Shown piece by piece: positions 22,653 through 23,662 of a stretch of 23,662 nucleotides of DNA; within the stretch, counting starts at the first letter, position 1; each line of letters starts with the position of its first letter. The DNA is taken from contig FR880283.1 in assembly GCA_000435195.1 (NCBI GenBank), positions 705-24,366 of the forward strand, given 5' to 3'. A program made the translations under genes and the position numbers. The notes under the pieces were generated by a model, which was not told where the DNA came from, ran no database searches, and was given only the letters and a program-made list of their open reading frames with translations. The DNA comes from Clostridium sp. CAG:169 (GTDB taxonomy: Bacteria > Bacillota > Clostridia > Oscillospirales > Ruminococcaceae).

Positions 22653-23270
22653 TTAATCGGTGGCAAAGCACAGTTCACAGCGCTGCTGCACCGAGAAGGC
22701 GGAAAAATATCGTTCCTCCAGCGGAATCCACCGTTCCCGAAAGACCTTCAGTCCCTGCTGACCATTGCGTATAGCAATCCTGCGCAGCTGCTCGGTCGGC
22801 TGGACGGTCAGAAAGATATGCAAATCATATCCTTCCCACAAAGCCGGATGACAGCTGTAAGAACCTTCCACAAAGATGATAGAGGTCGGGAGCACCTCCA
22901 CTGCATCCGTCAGCTGCTGCACCGAGCAATCGTAAGGGCGGTAAGAGAAGGAAACGCCCTGCCGCAGCGGGACCATCACCTGCTGCCAGAAGCGCTCGTA
23001 ATCGACATTGCCGCCCGGCTGTGCCAGCCGCTGCGGTGTGCGCTGGTGCGGCTGCAGGAAAAAGTGGTCGAGATGCAGCACCGTATATCCCGTCTTTTGC
23101 TCGATGAAGGAGCAGAGGGTCGTTTTGCCCGAGGCACACCTGCCGTCTATTGCCACAATCACCGGTCTGTCCTGCGTCTGCTGCTGCATTTTTTGCTGTT
23201 GCAAAAGCTGTGCCCGCTCGATAATCTGCTGTGCCATCTGCTCAATCTTTTCTGTCTGCGCAAATTCCAT
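22653..23270 (-). CDS. P-loop kinase of uridine kinase type
   Basis: 205 residues. After a helical, glutamine-rich N-terminus comes VIVAIDGRCASGKTT with Walker A at about residues 43-50, then LHLDHFFLQPHQR (the D-H-F-x pattern of uridine/pantothenate kinase-like enzymes), NVDYERFW, and SIIFVEGSYSCHP, followed by the lid RIAIRNGQQGLKVFRERWIPLEERYF. This is a small-molecule phosphotransferase of the uridine kinase superfamily; the substrate is uncertain and true uridine kinase activity is not assured. ATG 23270 has GGGGAG ten bases upstream on the minus strand. It stands alone, with its own promoter. Confidence 0.85.
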   Translation of the reverse strand: MEFAQTEKIEQMAQQIIERAQLLQQQKMQQQTQDRPVIVAIDGRCASGKTTLCSFIEQKTGYTVLHLDHFFLQPHQRTPQRLAQPGGNVDYERFWQQVMVPLRQGVSFSYRPYDCSVQQLTDAVEVLPTSIIFVEGSYSCHPALWEGYDLHIFLTVQPTEQLRRIAIRNGQQGLKVFRERWIPLEERYFSAFSVQQRCELCFATD

Positions 23271-23296
23271 CCTGTTCTCCCCTGTCTTTTTTTCTT

Positions 23297-23327
23297 ATTA
23301 TACCATCCTGCCGCGCATATCCGTCAA
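23297..23327 (-). promoter_or_regulatory. Promoter of the P-loop kinase gene
   Basis: Minus strand: TTGACG (23327-23322), 19-base spacer, perfect TATAAT (23302-23297) with TGG before it (extended -10). About 25 bases before the ATG. Confidence 0.65.
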
Positions 23328-23375
23328 GTGTTTGTGCCTTTTCTTTTAAAATTACCCATCGCTAACACTTTTCTC

Positions 23376-23404
23376 TTGACATTCGCCGGAGGAAATGGTA
23401 TCTT
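23376..23404 (+). promoter_or_regulatory. Promoter upstream of the DUF3793 gene
   Basis: TTGACA at 23376-23381, 17 bases, TATCTT at 23399-23404 with TGG before it (extended -10). A TATAAT at 23404-23409 is an alternative -10 but is spaced 22 bases from the -35. A GCTAAC half site lies upstream at 23361-23366. Confidence 0.65.
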
Positions 23405-23408
23405 ATAA

Positions 23409-23436
23409 TCATTGATTAGTATATGCTAACCAATGA
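23409..23436 (+). promoter_or_regulatory. 28-bp near-palindrome with TTAG-N6-CTAA core (metal-regulator operator candidate)
   Basis: The arms TCATTG (23409-23414) and CAATGA (23431-23436) enclose TTAG (23416-23419), six bases TATATG, and CTAA (23426-23429). It spans the predicted transcription start. TTAG...CTAA palindromes resemble DtxR/IdeR-type iron boxes; that assignment is inference. Confidence 0.6.
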
Positions 23437-23453
23437 TCAGGTCAGCTGATTGG

Positions 23454-23483
23454 AGAGGAAAAAGCGTTCCTCTTTTTCTTTTC
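23454..23483 (+). terminator. Terminator-like hairpin inside the DUF3793 leader
   Basis: AGAGGAA (23454-23460) pairs with TTCCTCT (23467-23473) around AAAGCG, followed by TTTTCTTTTC. It stands between the promoter and the gene, so it could attenuate transcription. Confidence 0.65.
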
Positions 23484-23489
23484 TTCAAC

Positions 23490-23507
23490 AGTTAGCAATC
23501 ACTAACT
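23490..23507 (+). promoter_or_regulatory. Second TTAG-N6-CTAA palindrome
   Basis: AGTTAG (23490-23495), CAATCA, CTAACT (23502-23507): the same core and spacing as the palindrome at 23416-23429, placed 21 bases before the gene's ATG. Confidence 0.6.
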
Positions 23508-23528
23508 ACTGATAAGGCGGTGCAGCTC

Positions 23529-23662
23529 ATGTCATCCTTCGAAAAAGCTCTGGTCTACCATTGCTCCCCTACCCTGTGCGGACTCAAACCGGCAAATCTA
23601 CTCTCCCTCTCTAAGGATGAGTACCCGCATCTGCCGCAGCTGGCAGCTGCCTACGCCCGCCT
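23529..23662 (+). CDS. DUF3793-family protein, N-terminal part (runs off window)
   Basis: ATG 23529 follows AAGGCGG at 23514-23520. The 44 visible residues begin MSSFEKALVYHCSPTLCGLK and continue PANLLSLSKDEYPHLPQ; the H-C-[SA]-P-T-L-x-G-[LI]-K pattern is the hallmark of DUF3793 proteins. Their function is not established; in Clostridia they are often found beside flavodoxins and iron-transport genes, and the palindromes upstream fit metal-responsive control. The end lies outside the window. Confidence 0.8.
   Translation, partial: MSSFEKALVYHCSPTLCGLKPANLLSLSKDEYPHLPQLAAAYAR

Overview
The window looks like a chromosomal segment of a mid-GC Firmicute of the Clostridia, most likely order Oscillospirales. 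The reasons are the cmk–plsC–ispH/rpsA gene order with a fused IspH–ribosomal S1 protein, a bacterial V-type ATPase operon, a DUF3793-type gene, consensus sigma-A promoters, strong AGGAGG ribosome binding sites and frequent TTG starts. No phage, insertion sequence, CRISPR array or rRNA gene was found. The taxon is an inference; no 16S sequence is present.

Left part (1-6850, mostly + strand): the C-terminal part of a cation diffusion facilitator; cmk; a possible 17-codon ORF; plsC; a major facilitator gene broken by a 32-bp tandem duplication; then the IspH–S1 fusion, which contains an internal Shine-Dalgarno and in-frame ATG that could release a free S1 protein. A terminator, a two-domain GNAT acetyltransferase and a 59-residue protein follow.

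Middle (6850-13350): a leftward pair, pepP-like aminopeptidase and isochorismatase-family hydrolase. Next is a TetR-family regulator with a palindrome at its own promoter; the same palindrome recurs in front of two small membrane-protein genes. Then come a leftward AIM24-family gene with a possible 17-codon ORF behind it, and a leftward tRNA operon (Val, Asp, Phe, Gly-GCC, Gly-GCC, Gly-CCC) driven by a perfect-consensus promoter, with a terminator abutting each glycine tRNA. A 76-residue orphan protein and a membrane-anchored helix-hairpin-helix protein close this part.

Right part (13350-22640): the V-ATPase operon in the order G/H-like stalk subunit, I, K, E, C, F, A, B, D. It starts after an AT-rich intergenic region with a good promoter, a structured leader and a 35-codon ORF that ends six bases before the first subunit gene. 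The rotor-ring subunit K keeps the sodium-ligand residues known from Enterococcus hirae, so a sodium-coupled enzyme is predicted. A terminator ends the operon.

End (22640-23662): a leftward P-loop kinase of uridine-kinase type, then the start of a DUF3793 gene behind a promoter, two TTAG-N6-CTAA palindromes and an intervening terminator-like hairpin, which suggests metal-responsive control. No wholly new multi-gene system is obvious. The most original signals are the V-ATPase leader ORF, the IspH–S1 internal start, the glycine-tRNA terminators, the TetR/membrane-protein regulon and the DUF3793 leader.
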